Assembly: GCA_033439295.1 (NCBI GenBank)
Contig: JAVTLE010000005.1
Coordinates: forward strand, 1,972,501-2,036,500
Direction of reading: 5' to 3'
Length of the DNA stretch: 64,000 nucleotides
Source: Deuterostichococcus epilithicus
Lineage: Eukaryota > Chlorophyta > Trebouxiophyceae > Prasiolales > Stichococcaceae
Shown: piece after piece, positions 1-9,540 of the stretch
Layout of the letters: the number at the start of each line of letters is the position of its first letter
Numbering within the stretch: position 1 is the first letter of the stretch
Notes under the pieces: model-generated
The model's database searches: none
What the model was told of the DNA's origin: nothing
The model's input: the letters and a program-made list of their open reading frames with translations, nothing else
Position numbers and translations under genes: made by a program

Positions 1-1398
1 CGGTGTGGAGACTTGGGGGCCTGGGGCGCTGTGTGGCAAGGCCAGCGGCATGGAGGCTTGTGAGAAAGTGCAGAGGAGCTTTTTGCGGGCTCTTCTTGGC
101 GTGCGTGCAGGCACGCCCAAGGCGGCGCTACTCGGCGAGGCGGGCCGCTTTGAGGCGGCGCACACAGCAGTGACGCTGATCTGCCGCTTCTGGAACCGAC
201 TAGTGGACATGCCTGACGCGCGGCTGACCAAGCAGGCCTTCCTCGAGAACGTCAGCATGGCCGGCCGCGGCGGCGGCATCCACTCGGCCTGTTGGGCTGC
301 CCAGGTGGCCTCGTTCCTGGACTTCATGTCCCCCATTGTTGACGGTGTGCCGCAGCACATCGACCCTGACGCAGCCACGGCGGTGCTGCAGCGCCGACAC
401 TTTGAGTCGGTGAATGGCAGCGACGCCCGCAAGGTACGCGAGTGGCTGCAGATTCGGGGCCCTCTGGCTTTTGGTGCCTACGGACCAGCTATGTATCTGC
501 AGGCGGTGGCCTCCAGGACCGGCCGTGTTCGGCTGGCGCAGTTTCGCACCGGCTCCCATTGGCTGCGGGTGGAGACAGGGCGGTGGGCCGGTCTGCCGCG
601 CGAGCAGCGCAGCTGTCAGCGCTGCGACAGCGGCGAGGTTGATGACGCAGAGCACATGCTCTGGGGGTGTTCTGCTCTGCTAGACCAGCGCCTCCAGCAC
701 GTGGAGTTCAGCCGGGGCGACGCCACAGTCGAGGCGTTCATGCAACAGGACCCTGCCAGCTTGGGGGTGTTTCTGCGGCATTGCGCCGATCGCTGCGCGG
801 AGCTAGAGGGCTTGGGCTCGAGCTCTCAATGAGGCCTATCATCATCATGCTTTCGAGGCAGAGGGCACCTTGCTGTCGGGACTTTTGGAGTCGGCATGGG
901 GGTAGATGGCGATTTCATTTTCTGTGTTTGGGTTTCGGAGTGGTGTGCCATAGCGCTCGCGGAATCCTGCGATGGGAGCGGCTAGCTCAGGTGCCGGGGC
1001 CAGTTTGGGCATGTTGCGCAGTCAGACATCCCGCAGCCTTGGCAGCGGGAGGTCAGGCTTAGCGTGTGTTTTTCAGTCCTTGGCTTTTGTGTTTGGTCTG
1101 CTTCCACCAGCATGCAGGGCGCCTCACGGCGTTTCCGGTCCCAGCGAGCCAGAGAGCTCGGCGCCTTGTGCGCAACTGGTCCTGTATGTCTGCGCGGGGT
1201 TTACTGGGTTTACCCGCGAGTGCTGTGGCACATGACTCTATGACTGGACATGGTTGCCGATGTCGTTTTGGTCTGCTCGACGCCCTTTCCGTTTGTTCCC
1301 TCAGCTTGTCGCTTGCTGTTGCGCATTCCGACCGCCTTCGGGCCTGTGCTATAGTCAGCCACTTGACTGCACAGTATGTAACCAAGTCCAAGTCCAAG
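1..1398 (+). mobile_element. LINE copy A, 3' part (ORF C-terminus plus 3' region)
   Basis: A non-LTR retrotransposon copy entering from the left edge. An open frame at 5-832 encodes the region after the reverse transcriptase core and ends in a zinc-knuckle-like CX2CX9HX4C motif near residues 206-223, as in the C-terminal domains of L1-type elements. The stop is followed by about 560 bp of 3' region and a short direct-repeat tail built on CCAAGT at about 1382-1398. The reading frame is open throughout the visible part, so this copy may be fairly young. The same sequence recurs in copies on both strands up to 9457. The clade cannot be assigned by eye. Confidence 0.85.
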
Positions 1399-2304
1399 GC
1401 TCGCTGGGACCGGAAACGCCGTGAGGCGCCCTGTATGCTGGTGGAAGCAGACCAAACACAAAAGCCAAGGACTGAAAAACACCTCTTAAGCCTAATCACC
1501 GCTGCCAAGGCTGCGGGATGTCTGACTGCGCAACATGTCTAAAGTGCCCCCGGCACCTGAGCTAGCCGCTCCCATCGCACGAATCCGCGAGCGCTATGGC
1601 ACACCACTCCAACACATAAAATGAAATCGCCAGCTGCTCCCAAGCCGACCCCGAAAGTCCCGACAGCAAGGTGCCCTTAGCCTCGAAAGCATGATGATGA
1701 TAGGCCTCATTGAGAGCTCGAGCCCAAGCCCTCTAGCTCCGCGCAGCGATCGGCGCAATGCCGCAGAAACACCCCCAAGCTGGTTGGGTCCTGCTGCATG
1801 AACGCCTCGACTGTGGCGTCGCCCCGGCTGAACAACTCCACGTGCTGGAGGCGCTGGTCTAGCAGAGCAGAACACCCCCAGAGCATGTGCTCTGCGTCAT
1901 CAACCTCGCCGCTGTCGCAGCGCTGACAGCTGCGCTACTCGCGCGGCGATCCGGCCCACCGCCCTGTCTCCACCCGCAGCCAATGGGAGCCGGTGCGAAA
2001 CTGCGCCAGCCGAACACGGCCGGTCCTGGAGGCCACCGCCTGCAGATACATAGCTGGTCCGTAGGCACCAAAAGCCAGAGGGCCCCGAATCTGCAGCCAC
2101 TCGCGTACCTTGCGGGCGTCGCTGCCATTCACCGACTCAAAGTGTCGGCGCTGCAGCACCGCCGTGGCTGCGTCAGGGTCGATGTGCTGCGGCACACCGT
2201 CAACAATGGGGGACATGAAGTCCAGGAACGAGACCACCTGGGCTGCCCAGCAGGCCGAGTGGATGCCGCCGCCGCGGCCGGCCATGCAGACGTTCTCGAG
2301 GAAC
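1399..2304 (-). mobile_element. LINE copy B, truncated at both ends
   Basis: The same LINE family on the minus strand. It begins inside the 3' region, whose distal quarter is missing next to the tail of copy A. It then carries the end of the ORF (about 1720-2300) with the zinc-knuckle segment. Its 5' end is truncated at about 2302, at the codons for FLENV, where it abuts the 3' tail of the next minus-strand copy. The head-to-tail join means a reading frame crosses from one copy into the other; this is a junction artefact, not a gene fusion. Confidence 0.8.
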
Positions 2305-4657
2305 TTGGACTTGGACTTGGTTACATACTGTGCAGTCAAGTGGCTGACTATAGCACAGGCCCGAAGGCGGTCGGAATGCGCAACAGCAAGCGACAAGCTG
2401 AGGGAACAAACGGAAAGGGCGTCGAGCAGACCAAAACGACATCGGCAACCATGTCCAGTCATAGAGTCATGTGCCACAGCACCCGCGGGTAAACCCAGTA
2501 AACCCCGCGCAGACATACAGGACCAGTTGCGCACAAGGCGCCGAGCTCTCTGGCTCGCTGGGACCGGAAACGCCGTGAGGCGCCCTGCATGCTGGTGGAA
2601 ACAGGCCAAACACATAAGCCAAGGACTGAAAAACACCTCTTAAGCCTAATCCCCGCTGCCAAGGCTGCGGGATGTCTGACTGCGCAACATGCCTAAAGTG
2701 CCCCCGGCACCTGAGCTAGCCGCTCCCATCGCAGGATTCCGCGAGCGCTATGGCACATCATCCCGAAACCCAAACACAGAGAATGAAATCGCCATCTACC
2801 CCCATGCCGACCCCAAAAGTCCCGACAGCAAGGTGCCCTCTGCCTAGAAAGCATGATGATGATAGGCCTCATTGAGGGCTCGAGCCCCAGCCCTCTAGCT
2901 CCGCGCAGCGATCGGCGCAGTGCCGCAGAAACACCCCCAAGCTGGCAGGGTCCTGCTGCATGAACGCCTCGACTGTGGCGTCGCCCCGGCTGAACAGCTC
3001 CACGTGCTGGAGGCGCTGGTCTAGCAGAGCAGAACACCCCCAGAGCATGTGCTCTGCGTCATCAACCTTGCCGCTGTCGCAGCGCTGACAGCTGCGCTGC
3101 TCGCGCGGCAGGCCGGCCCACCGCCCTGTCTCCACCCGCAGCCATTCATTTTCTGTGTTTGGGTTTCGGAGTGGTGTGCCATAGCGCTCGCGGAATCCTG
3201 CGATGGGAGCGGCTAGCTCAGGTGCCGGGGGCACTTTAGGCATGTTGCGCAGTCAGACATCCCGCAGCCTTGGCAGCGGGAGGTCAGGCTTAGCGTGTGT
3301 TTTTCAGTCCTTGGCTTTTGTGCTTGGTCTGCTTCCACCAGCATGCAGGGCGCCTCACGGCGTTTCCAGTCCCAGCGAGCCAGAGAGCTCGGCGCCTTGT
3401 GCGCAACTGGTCCTGTATGTCTGCGCGGGGTTTACTGGGTTTACCCGCGGGTGCTGTGGCACATGACTCTATGACTGGACATGGGTGCCGATGTCGTTTT
3501 GGTCTGCTCGACGCCCTTTCCGTTTGTTCCCTCAGCTTGTCGCTTGCTGTTGCGCATTCCGACCGCCTTCGGGCCTGTGCTATAGTCAGCCACTTGACTG
3601 CACAGTATGTAACCAAGTCAAGTCAAGTCAAGCCAATGGGAGCCGGTGCGAAACTGCGCCAGCCGAACGCGGCCGGTCCTGGAGGCCACCGCCTGCAGAT
3701 ACATAGCTGGTCCGTAGGCACCAAAAGCCAGAGGGCCCCGAATCTGCAGCCACTCGCGTACCTTGCGGGCATCGCTGCCATTCACCGACTGAAAGTGTCG
3801 GCGCTGCAGCACCGCCGTGGCTGCGTCAGGGTCGATGTGCTGCGGCACACCGTCAACAATGGGGGACATGAAGTCCAGGAACGAGGCCACCTGGGCAGCC
3901 CAACAGGCCGAGTGGATGCCGCCGCCGCGGCCGGCCATGCTGACGTTCTCGAGGAACGCCTGCTTGGTCAGCCGCGCGTCAGGCATGTCCACCAGCCGGT
4001 TCCAGAAGCGGCAGATCAGCGTCACTGCTGTGTGCGCCGCCTCAAAGCGGCCCGCCTCGCCGAGTAGCGCCGCCTTGGGCGTGCCTGCACGCACGCCAAG
4101 AAGAGCCCGCAAAAAGCTCCTCTGCACTTTCTCACAAGCCTCCATGCCGCTGGCCTTGCCACACAGCGCCCCAGGCCCCCAAGTCTCCACACCGTACAGC
4201 ATCACCGGGCGCACAAGTGCGTCAAAAAGATGCATGAGCAGTGCAGGATCATGCAGCCCGAGATCACGACAGCGATTATGCAGTGCGAGCGCGGCGCGTC
4301 GGGCGGACGCCGCCCGGTCCGCTGCGCTCGAAGCAAATGGCTTCGTGCTGTGCAGGTCAACCCCCAGGTACCTGAACGTGTCAAGCACCTCGATAGGGGC
4401 GGACATGTAGGTGAGCTGTGGCGCCGCCACCGCGCCGCGTGCGGTGGTGTAAACCACCACCTTCGTCTTCTTAACGTTGACGGTGAGCCGCCAGCGTTTG
4501 CTGTATGCCTGCAAGAGGTCCAACTGCGCCTGCAGGCCGGCGACGGTGGTGGACACCAGTGCCAGGTCGTCCGCGTCGAAGAGTGCTGGCGTCTGCACGC
4601 CGGACAGTGTGGGAAGGGCGAAGCCGGCGGAGCCGGCTTCGAGCTCAGCCTGGAACG
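2305..4657 (-). mobile_element. LINE copy C, split by the insertion of copy D
   Basis: Minus-strand LINE in two blocks, 2305-3144 and 3632-4657. The left block holds the tail (repeats of TTGGAC read on +), the 3' region and the last codons of the ORF. The right block resumes at the next codons and runs up through the thumb and palm of the reverse transcriptase. The break falls inside the codons HWL and carries a GCCA duplication (3141-3144 and 3632-3635), so copy D inserted here. The catalytic motif reads DADD instead of the YADD seen in copy E, so this copy is probably not active. The 5' end stops at about 4657, joined to another fragment through a short GGAA microhomology. Confidence 0.8.
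3145..3631 (+). mobile_element. LINE copy D, 3'-end-only insertion with GCCA target duplication
   Basis: A short plus-strand copy containing only about 490 bp of LINE 3' region. It starts inside that region and ends in a tail of repeated CAAGT units (3612-3631), a pentamer variant of the CCAAGT tail of other copies. It interrupts copy C and is flanked by the 4-bp direct repeat GCCA, the mark of target-primed reverse transcription with 5' truncation. This is the clearest single insertion event in the cluster and fixes D as younger than C. Confidence 0.85.
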
Positions 4658-5165
4658 CCTGCTTGGTGAGCCGCGTGTCGGGCATGTCCACCAGCCGGTT
4701 CCAGAAGCGGCAGATCAGCGTCACTGCTGTGTGCGTCGCCTCAAAGCGGCCCGCCTTGCCGAGTTGCGCCGCCTTGGGCGTGCCTGCACGCACGCGCCTG
4801 CACGCACGCCAAGAAGAGCCCGCAAAAAGCTCCTCTGCACTTTCTCACAAGCCTCCATGCCGCTGGCCTTGCCACACAGCGCCCCAGGCCCCCAAGTCTC
4901 CACACCGTACAGCATCACCGGGCGCACAAGTGCGTCAAAGAGATGCATGAGCAGTGTAGGATCATGCAGCCTGAGATCACGACAGCGATTTTGCAGTGCG
5001 AGCGCGGCGCGTCGGGCGGACGCCGCCCGGTCCGATGCGCTCGACGCAAATGGCTTCGTGCTGTGCAGGTCCAACCCCAGGTATCTGAACGTGCCAAGCA
5101 CCTCGATGGGGCGGACATGTAGGTGAGCTGTGGCGCCGCCACCGCGCCGCGCGCGGTGATGTACC
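4658..5165 (-). mobile_element. LINE fragment F (reverse transcriptase thumb region)
   Basis: A minus-strand internal fragment of the same LINE. It covers the region from just past the YADD motif to the codons KQAF, and lacks the 3' end. It carries a small local duplication in its coding sequence at about 4787-4805 (repeat of ACGCGCCTGC). Its 5' edge at about 5165 gives way to a GGTGGC-rich minisatellite. Confidence 0.75.
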
Positions 5166-5356
5166 AACAAAGAAGCAGGTGTTAGGCGGCAGGTGGCAGG
5201 TGNCNGNNGNNNNCGGCAAGTGGCNGTGAGCTGTGGATGGTGGGGAGTGCCGGGTGGTGGGCTGCGGCGGGTGGCGGTGGCGGGTGGCGGGTGGCGGATG
5301 GTGGCGGGTAACGGGCGGTGGGTGCTGGGTGGCAAGCCAACAAAGAAGCAGGTGGC
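5163..5356. repeat. GGTGGC-type minisatellite with ambiguous bases
   Basis: A G-rich, imprecise repeat of GGTGGC/GGCAGG words between LINE fragment F and copy E. It contains undetermined bases at about 5203-5225, an assembly weak spot. The phrase ccaacaaagaagcaggtg occurs at both ends (about 5164 and 5338), giving the block direct-repeat borders. A similar minisatellite sits beside the 5' end of copy E at 7454-7585. Confidence 0.7.
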
Positions 5357-7453
5357 AACTTGGACTTGGACTTGGTTACATACTGTGCAGTCAAGTGGCT
5401 GACTATAGCACAGGCCCAAAGGCGGTCGGAATGCGCAACAGCAAGCGACATGCTGAGGGAACAAACGGAAAGGGCGTCGAGCAGATCAAAACGACATCGG
5501 CAACCATGTCCAGTCATAGAGTCATGTGCCACAGCACCCGCGGGTAAACCCAGTAAACCCCGCGCAGACATACAGGGCCAGTTGCGCGCAAAGCGCCGAG
5601 CTCTCTGGCTCGCTTGGACTGGAAACGCCGTGAGGCGCCCTGCATGCTGGTGGAAGCAGACCAAACACAACAGCCAAGGACTGAAAAACACCTGCTAAGC
5701 CTAACCTCCCCCTGCCAAGGCTGCGGGATGTCTGACTGCGCAACATGCCTAAAGTGTCCCCGGCATCTGAGCTAGCCGCTCCCATCGCAGGATTCCGCGA
5801 GCGCTATGGCACACCACTCCGAAACCCAAACACAGAGAGTGAAATTGCCATCTACCCCCATGCTGGCCCCGAAAGTCCCGACAGCAAGGTGCCCTCTGCC
5901 TCGAAAGCATGATGATGATAGGCCTCATTGAGGGCTCGAGCCCCAGCCCTCTAGCTCCGCGCAGCGATCGGCGCAATGCCGCAGAAACACCCCCAAGCTG
6001 GCAGGGTCCTGCTGCATGAACGCCTCGACTGTGGCGTCGCCCCGGCTGAACAGCTCCACGTGCTGGAGGCGCTGGTCTAGCAGAGCAGAACACCCCCAGA
6101 GCATGTGCTCTGCGTCATCAACCTTGCCGCTGTCGCAGCGCTGACAGCTGCGCTGCTCGCGCGGCAGGCCGGCCCACCGCCCTGTCTCCACCTGCAGCCA
6201 ATGGGAGCCGGTGCGAAACTGCGCCAGCCGAACGCGGCCGGTCCTGGAGGCCACCGCCTGCAGATACATAGCTGGTTCGTAGGCACCAAAAGCCAGAGGG
6301 CCCCGAATCTGCAGCCACTCGCGTACCTTGCGAGCATCGCTGCCATTCACCGACTGAAAGTGTCGGCGCTGCAGCACCGCCGTGGCTGCGTCAGGGTCGA
6401 TGTGCTGCGGCACACCGTCAACAATGGGGGACATGAAGTCCAGGAACGAGGCCACCTGGGCAGCCCAACAGGCCGAGTGGATGCCGCCGCCGCGGCCGGC
6501 CATGCTGACGTTCTCGAGGAACGCCTGCTTGGTCAGCCGCGCGTCAGGCATGTCCACCAGCCGGTTCCAGAAGCGGCAGATCAGCGTCACTGCTGTGTGC
6601 GCCGCCTCAAAGCGGCCCGCCTCGCCGAGTAGCGCCGCCTTGGGCGTGCCTGCACGCACGCCAAGAAGAGCCCGCAAAAAGCTCCTCTGCACTTTCTCAC
6701 AAGCCTCCATGCCGCTGGCCTTGCCACACAGCGCCCCAGGCCCCCAAGTCTCCACACCGTACAGCATCACCGGGCGCACAAGTGCGTCAAAAAGATGCAT
6801 GAGCAGTGCAGGATCATGCAGCCCGAGATCACGACAGCGATTATGCAGTGCGAGCGCGGCGCGTCGGGCGGACGCCGCCCGGTCCGCTGCGCTCGAAGCA
6901 AATGGCTTCGTGCTGTGCAGGTCAACCCCCAGGTACCTGAACGTGTCAAGCACCTCGATGGGGGCGGACATGTAGGTGAGCTGTGGCGCCGCCACCGCGC
7001 CGCGTGCGGTGGTGTAAACCACCACCTTCGTCTTCTTAACGTTGACGGTGAGCCGCCAGCGTTTGCTGTATGCCTGCAAGAGGTCCAACTGCGCCTGCAG
7101 GCCGGCGACGGTGGTGGAGACCAGTGCCAGGTCGTCCGCGTAGAAGAGCGCCGGCGTCTGTACATCGGACAGTGTGGGAAGAGCGAAGCCGGCGGAGCCG
7201 GCTTCGAGCTCAGCCTGGAAGTCATCAATGAAGATGCCAAACAGGGTTGGAGAAAGTGGGCAGCCCTGTTTCACACCTAGCAGGGAATCGAACGTGGCAG
7301 ACATGCCGTCAGCAAACTGCACCCCCATGGGCACCTCCGCATACAAAGCCTGCACCGCCCGCAAGAAGTCCCCATGCACCCCGATGCGCTGCAGTTTGTG
7401 CCACAGCGGGTCACGTGGAATGGTGTCATATGCTTTTTTGAAGTCAACGTAAC
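5357..7453 (-). mobile_element. LINE copy E, longest copy, with reverse transcriptase domain
   Basis: The longest LINE copy here. On the minus strand it has the TTGGAC-repeat tail and 3' region at 5357-5924, then an open frame from 7453 down to the stop at about 5925. The frame begins inside the reverse transcriptase: FKKAYDTIP (motif 3), GVKQGCPLSPTLFG (motif 4), the catalytic FYADDLAL, then thumb sequence and the C-terminal CX2CX9HX4C knuckle. The upstream endonuclease and ORF1 are absent, so the copy is 5'-truncated at about 7453 and joins a minisatellite. Roughly 500 LINE codons are open without interruption, which suggests recent insertion. Confidence 0.88.
5925..7453 (-). pseudogene. 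Partial LINE ORF2: reverse transcriptase to C-terminal zinc knuckle
   Basis: Coding part of LINE copy E. Visible in order from the N-terminal side are the DFKKAYD block, the GCPLSP block, the YADD catalytic box, a thumb region rich in Ala and Arg, and the terminal CX2CX9HX4C motif. The open frame extends further upstream to about 7709, but that extension is translated minisatellite and (TTTG)n repeat and is not part of the protein. The protein would copy LINE RNA at a nicked target, but without its endonuclease this copy cannot act alone. Confidence 0.8.
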
Positions 7454-7585
7454 ATAGGCGGCAGGTCGCAAGTGGCAGGTGGCGGCGGCAGGCGGCAGGT
7501 GGCAAGTTAGTAAAGAAGATGGTGGCAGGTGGCAGGTGGCGGGTGGCAGGTGGCAGGTGGTAAGCGGCAGGTGACACGTGGCAGG
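7454..7585. repeat. GGCAGGTGGC minisatellite at the 5' edge of LINE copy E
   Basis: Imperfect tandem repeat of GGCAGGTGGC-like words directly abutting the truncated 5' end of LINE copy E. It resembles the block at 5163-5356 beside LINE fragment F, so the two LINE 5' ends share the same neighbour sequence. Confidence 0.75.
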
Positions 7586-7716
7586 CAAAACAAACAAACA
7601 AACAAACAAACAAACAAACAAACAAACAAACAAACAAACAAACAAACAAACAAACAAACAAACAAACAAACAAACAAACAAACAAACAAACAAACAAACA
7701 AACAAACAAACAAACA
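7586..7716. repeat. (CAAA)n microsatellite, about 32 units
   Basis: Near-perfect tetranucleotide run on the plus strand. Translation on the minus strand gives long CLFV-repeat frames that are artefacts. A shorter (GTTT)n stretch lies at about 7771-7794 and another at 9661-9681. Confidence 0.97.
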
Positions 7717-8120
7717 GGTGGCAGGTGGCGGCGGCAGGTGGCGGTGAGCGGAGGATGGTGGTGAGTGCCGGATTTGTTTGTTTGTTTGTTTGTTTTTTAC
7801 AGTGGGCGTCCAGACCAAAGCCAAGTCCTTGAACAAGGCAATGCGGCACAATGCGGCATCCCACGTGTGAACGAGGGCGCGGCGGGGTGAATCTCCAAAG
7901 GAATCGTCGTTCGAAAAATGTCGGTGGAGGACTCTGACACCACTGGGGAATGCAGGTCCTATGAGACTAGCGAAAGGCAATAGTCCCGATGAGGTTGAAC
8001 TATCTGACAGTCCTGCAAGTGCAGGGTCACGGCGGCGGCGGCAGCAAAGCCATGCGCACGCGGCTGGAACGATCCGCTGACAAACTAGCGCGCTAGATAG
8101 ACGTGGAGCCAAAGTCTCTA
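7717..8120. other. Unassigned segment inside the LINE cluster
   Basis: Begins with more GGTGGC minisatellite and a short (GTTT)n run, then about 320 bp of single-copy-looking sequence with no recognisable coding frame. No match to the LINE family was seen until about 8121. Confidence 0.5.
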
Positions 8121-8286
8121 TGTGCCACGGCACCCGCGGGTAAACCCAGTAAACCCCGCGCAGACATGCAGGCCGGTACCGCATAAGGCGCCGAGCTCTG
8201 TGGCTCGCTGGGGCTGTTCCGCCGCAAGGCATCTTGCATGCTGGTGAAAGCAACCGAGCCCAAGGTAACAGAGGGCTGGCGCTCGC
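8121..8286 (-). mobile_element. Diverged LINE 3'-region fragment
   Basis: Minus-strand stretch matching the LINE 3' region (the segment with gcacccgcgggtaaaccc and the gcgccgagctctgtggctcg words) but with many more differences than other copies. It is an older insertion or a related subfamily. It ends beside the tail of the next copy. Confidence 0.65.
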
Positions 8287-8287
8287 A

Positions 8288-8821
8288 ATGGACTTGGACT
8301 TGGACTTGGTTACATACTGTGCAGTCAAGTGGCTGACTATAGCACAGGCCCGAAGGCGGTCGGAATGCGCAACAGCAAGCGACAAGCTGAGGGAACAAAC
8401 GGAAACGGCGTCGAGCAGACCAAAACGACATCGGCAACCATGTCCAGTCATAGAGTCATGTGCCACAGCACCCGCGGGTAAACCCAGTAAACCCCGCGCA
8501 GACATACAGGACCAGTTGCGCACAAGGCGCCGAGCTCTCTGGCTCGCTGGGACCGGAAACGCCGTGAGGCGCCCTGCATGCTGGTGGAAACAGGCCAAAC
8601 ACAACAGCCAAGGACTGAAAACACCTGCTAGGCCTGATCTCCCGCTGCCAAGGCTGCGGGATGTCTGACTGCGCAACATGCCTAAAGTGCCCCCGGCACC
8701 TGAGCTAGCCGCTCCCATCGCAGGATTCCGCGAGCGCTATGGCACACCACTCCGAAACCCAAACACAGAGAATGAAATCGCCATCTACCCCCATGCCGAA
8801 CCCAGAAGTCCCAACAGCAAG
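8288..8821 (-). mobile_element. LINE copy H, 3' region only
   Basis: Minus-strand copy starting with three tandem GGACTT words (8290-8308) as its tail and covering only the 3' region. It is cut at about 8821, where a plus-strand copy begins. No coding part remains. Confidence 0.8.
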
Positions 8822-9457
8822 GGTGTTTCTGCGGCATTGCGCCGATCGCTGCGCGGAGCTAGAGGGCTAGGGCTCGAGCTCTCAATGAGGCCTATCATCA
8901 TCATGCTTTCGAGGCAAAGGGCACCTTGCCCTCGGGACTTTTGGGGTCGGCTTGGGAGCAGCTGGCGATTTCATTCTCTGTGTTTGGGTTTCGGAGTGGT
9001 GTGCCATAGCGCTCGCGGAATCCTGCGATGGGAGCGGCTAGCTCAGGTGCCGGGGGCACTTTAGGCATGTTGCGCAATCAGACATCCCGCAGCCTTGGCA
9101 GCGGGAGATCAGGCTTAGCAGGTGTTTTTCAGTCCTTGGCTTTTGTGTTTGGCCTGTTTCCACCAGCATGCAGGGCGCCTCACGGCGTTTCCGGTCCCAG
9201 CGAGCCAGAGAGCTCGGCGCCTTGTGCGCAACTGGTCCTGTATGTCTGCGCGGGGTTTACTGGGTTTACCCGCGGGTGCTGTGGCACATGACTCTATGAC
9301 TGGACATGGTTGCCGATGTCGTTTTGGTCTGCTCGATGCCTTTCCCGGTTGGTTCCTCAGCTTGTCGCTTGCTGTTGCGCATTCCGACCGCCTTCGGGCC
9401 TGTGCTATAGTCAGCCACTTGACTGCACAATATGTAACAAAGTCCCGAGTCCAAGTC
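8822..9457 (+). mobile_element. LINE copy I, 3' end (last codons plus 3' region)
   Basis: Plus-strand copy that starts in the last 20 or so codons of the LINE ORF and runs through the 3' region to a degenerate tail of CCAAGTCC words at about 9443-9458. It borders the remains of an LTR at 9485, so it lies at or inside the truncated LTR of the neighbouring chromovirus. Confidence 0.8.
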
Positions 9458-9484
9458 CTCTCAGCAATTTTGTTTGTTTGCATC

Positions 9485-9540
9485 TCAGCAATAGGTCTAT
9501 GGCAAAGACCATACAAGGCTGATGTGCTCAAGGCACAACA
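9485..9540 (-). repeat. 3' LTR stub of the chromovirus
   Basis: Only about 57 bp remain. On the minus strand it starts TGTTGTGCC, immediately preceded by a purine tract (complement of actcctccccaccc), the normal order of polypurine tract then LTR. It matches 14096-14152 over its length at roughly 80%. The rest is missing where LINE copy I lies. Confidence 0.65.

Noticed and set aside
4230-5126. Plus-strand frames of about 300 residues over the LINE copies
   Set aside because: Antisense to the LINE ORF, which is the recognisable coding strand.
7507-8718. Long minus-strand frames with repeated CLFV words and a 403-residue frame across the LINE/microsatellite junction
   Set aside because: They are translations of (CAAA)n and minisatellite joined to LINE 3' region. 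No coding signal.
1-9457. Telomere interpretation of the LINE tails
   Set aside because: The TTGGAC repeats are only two or three units long and are not TTTAGGG-like; they end LINE copies internally.
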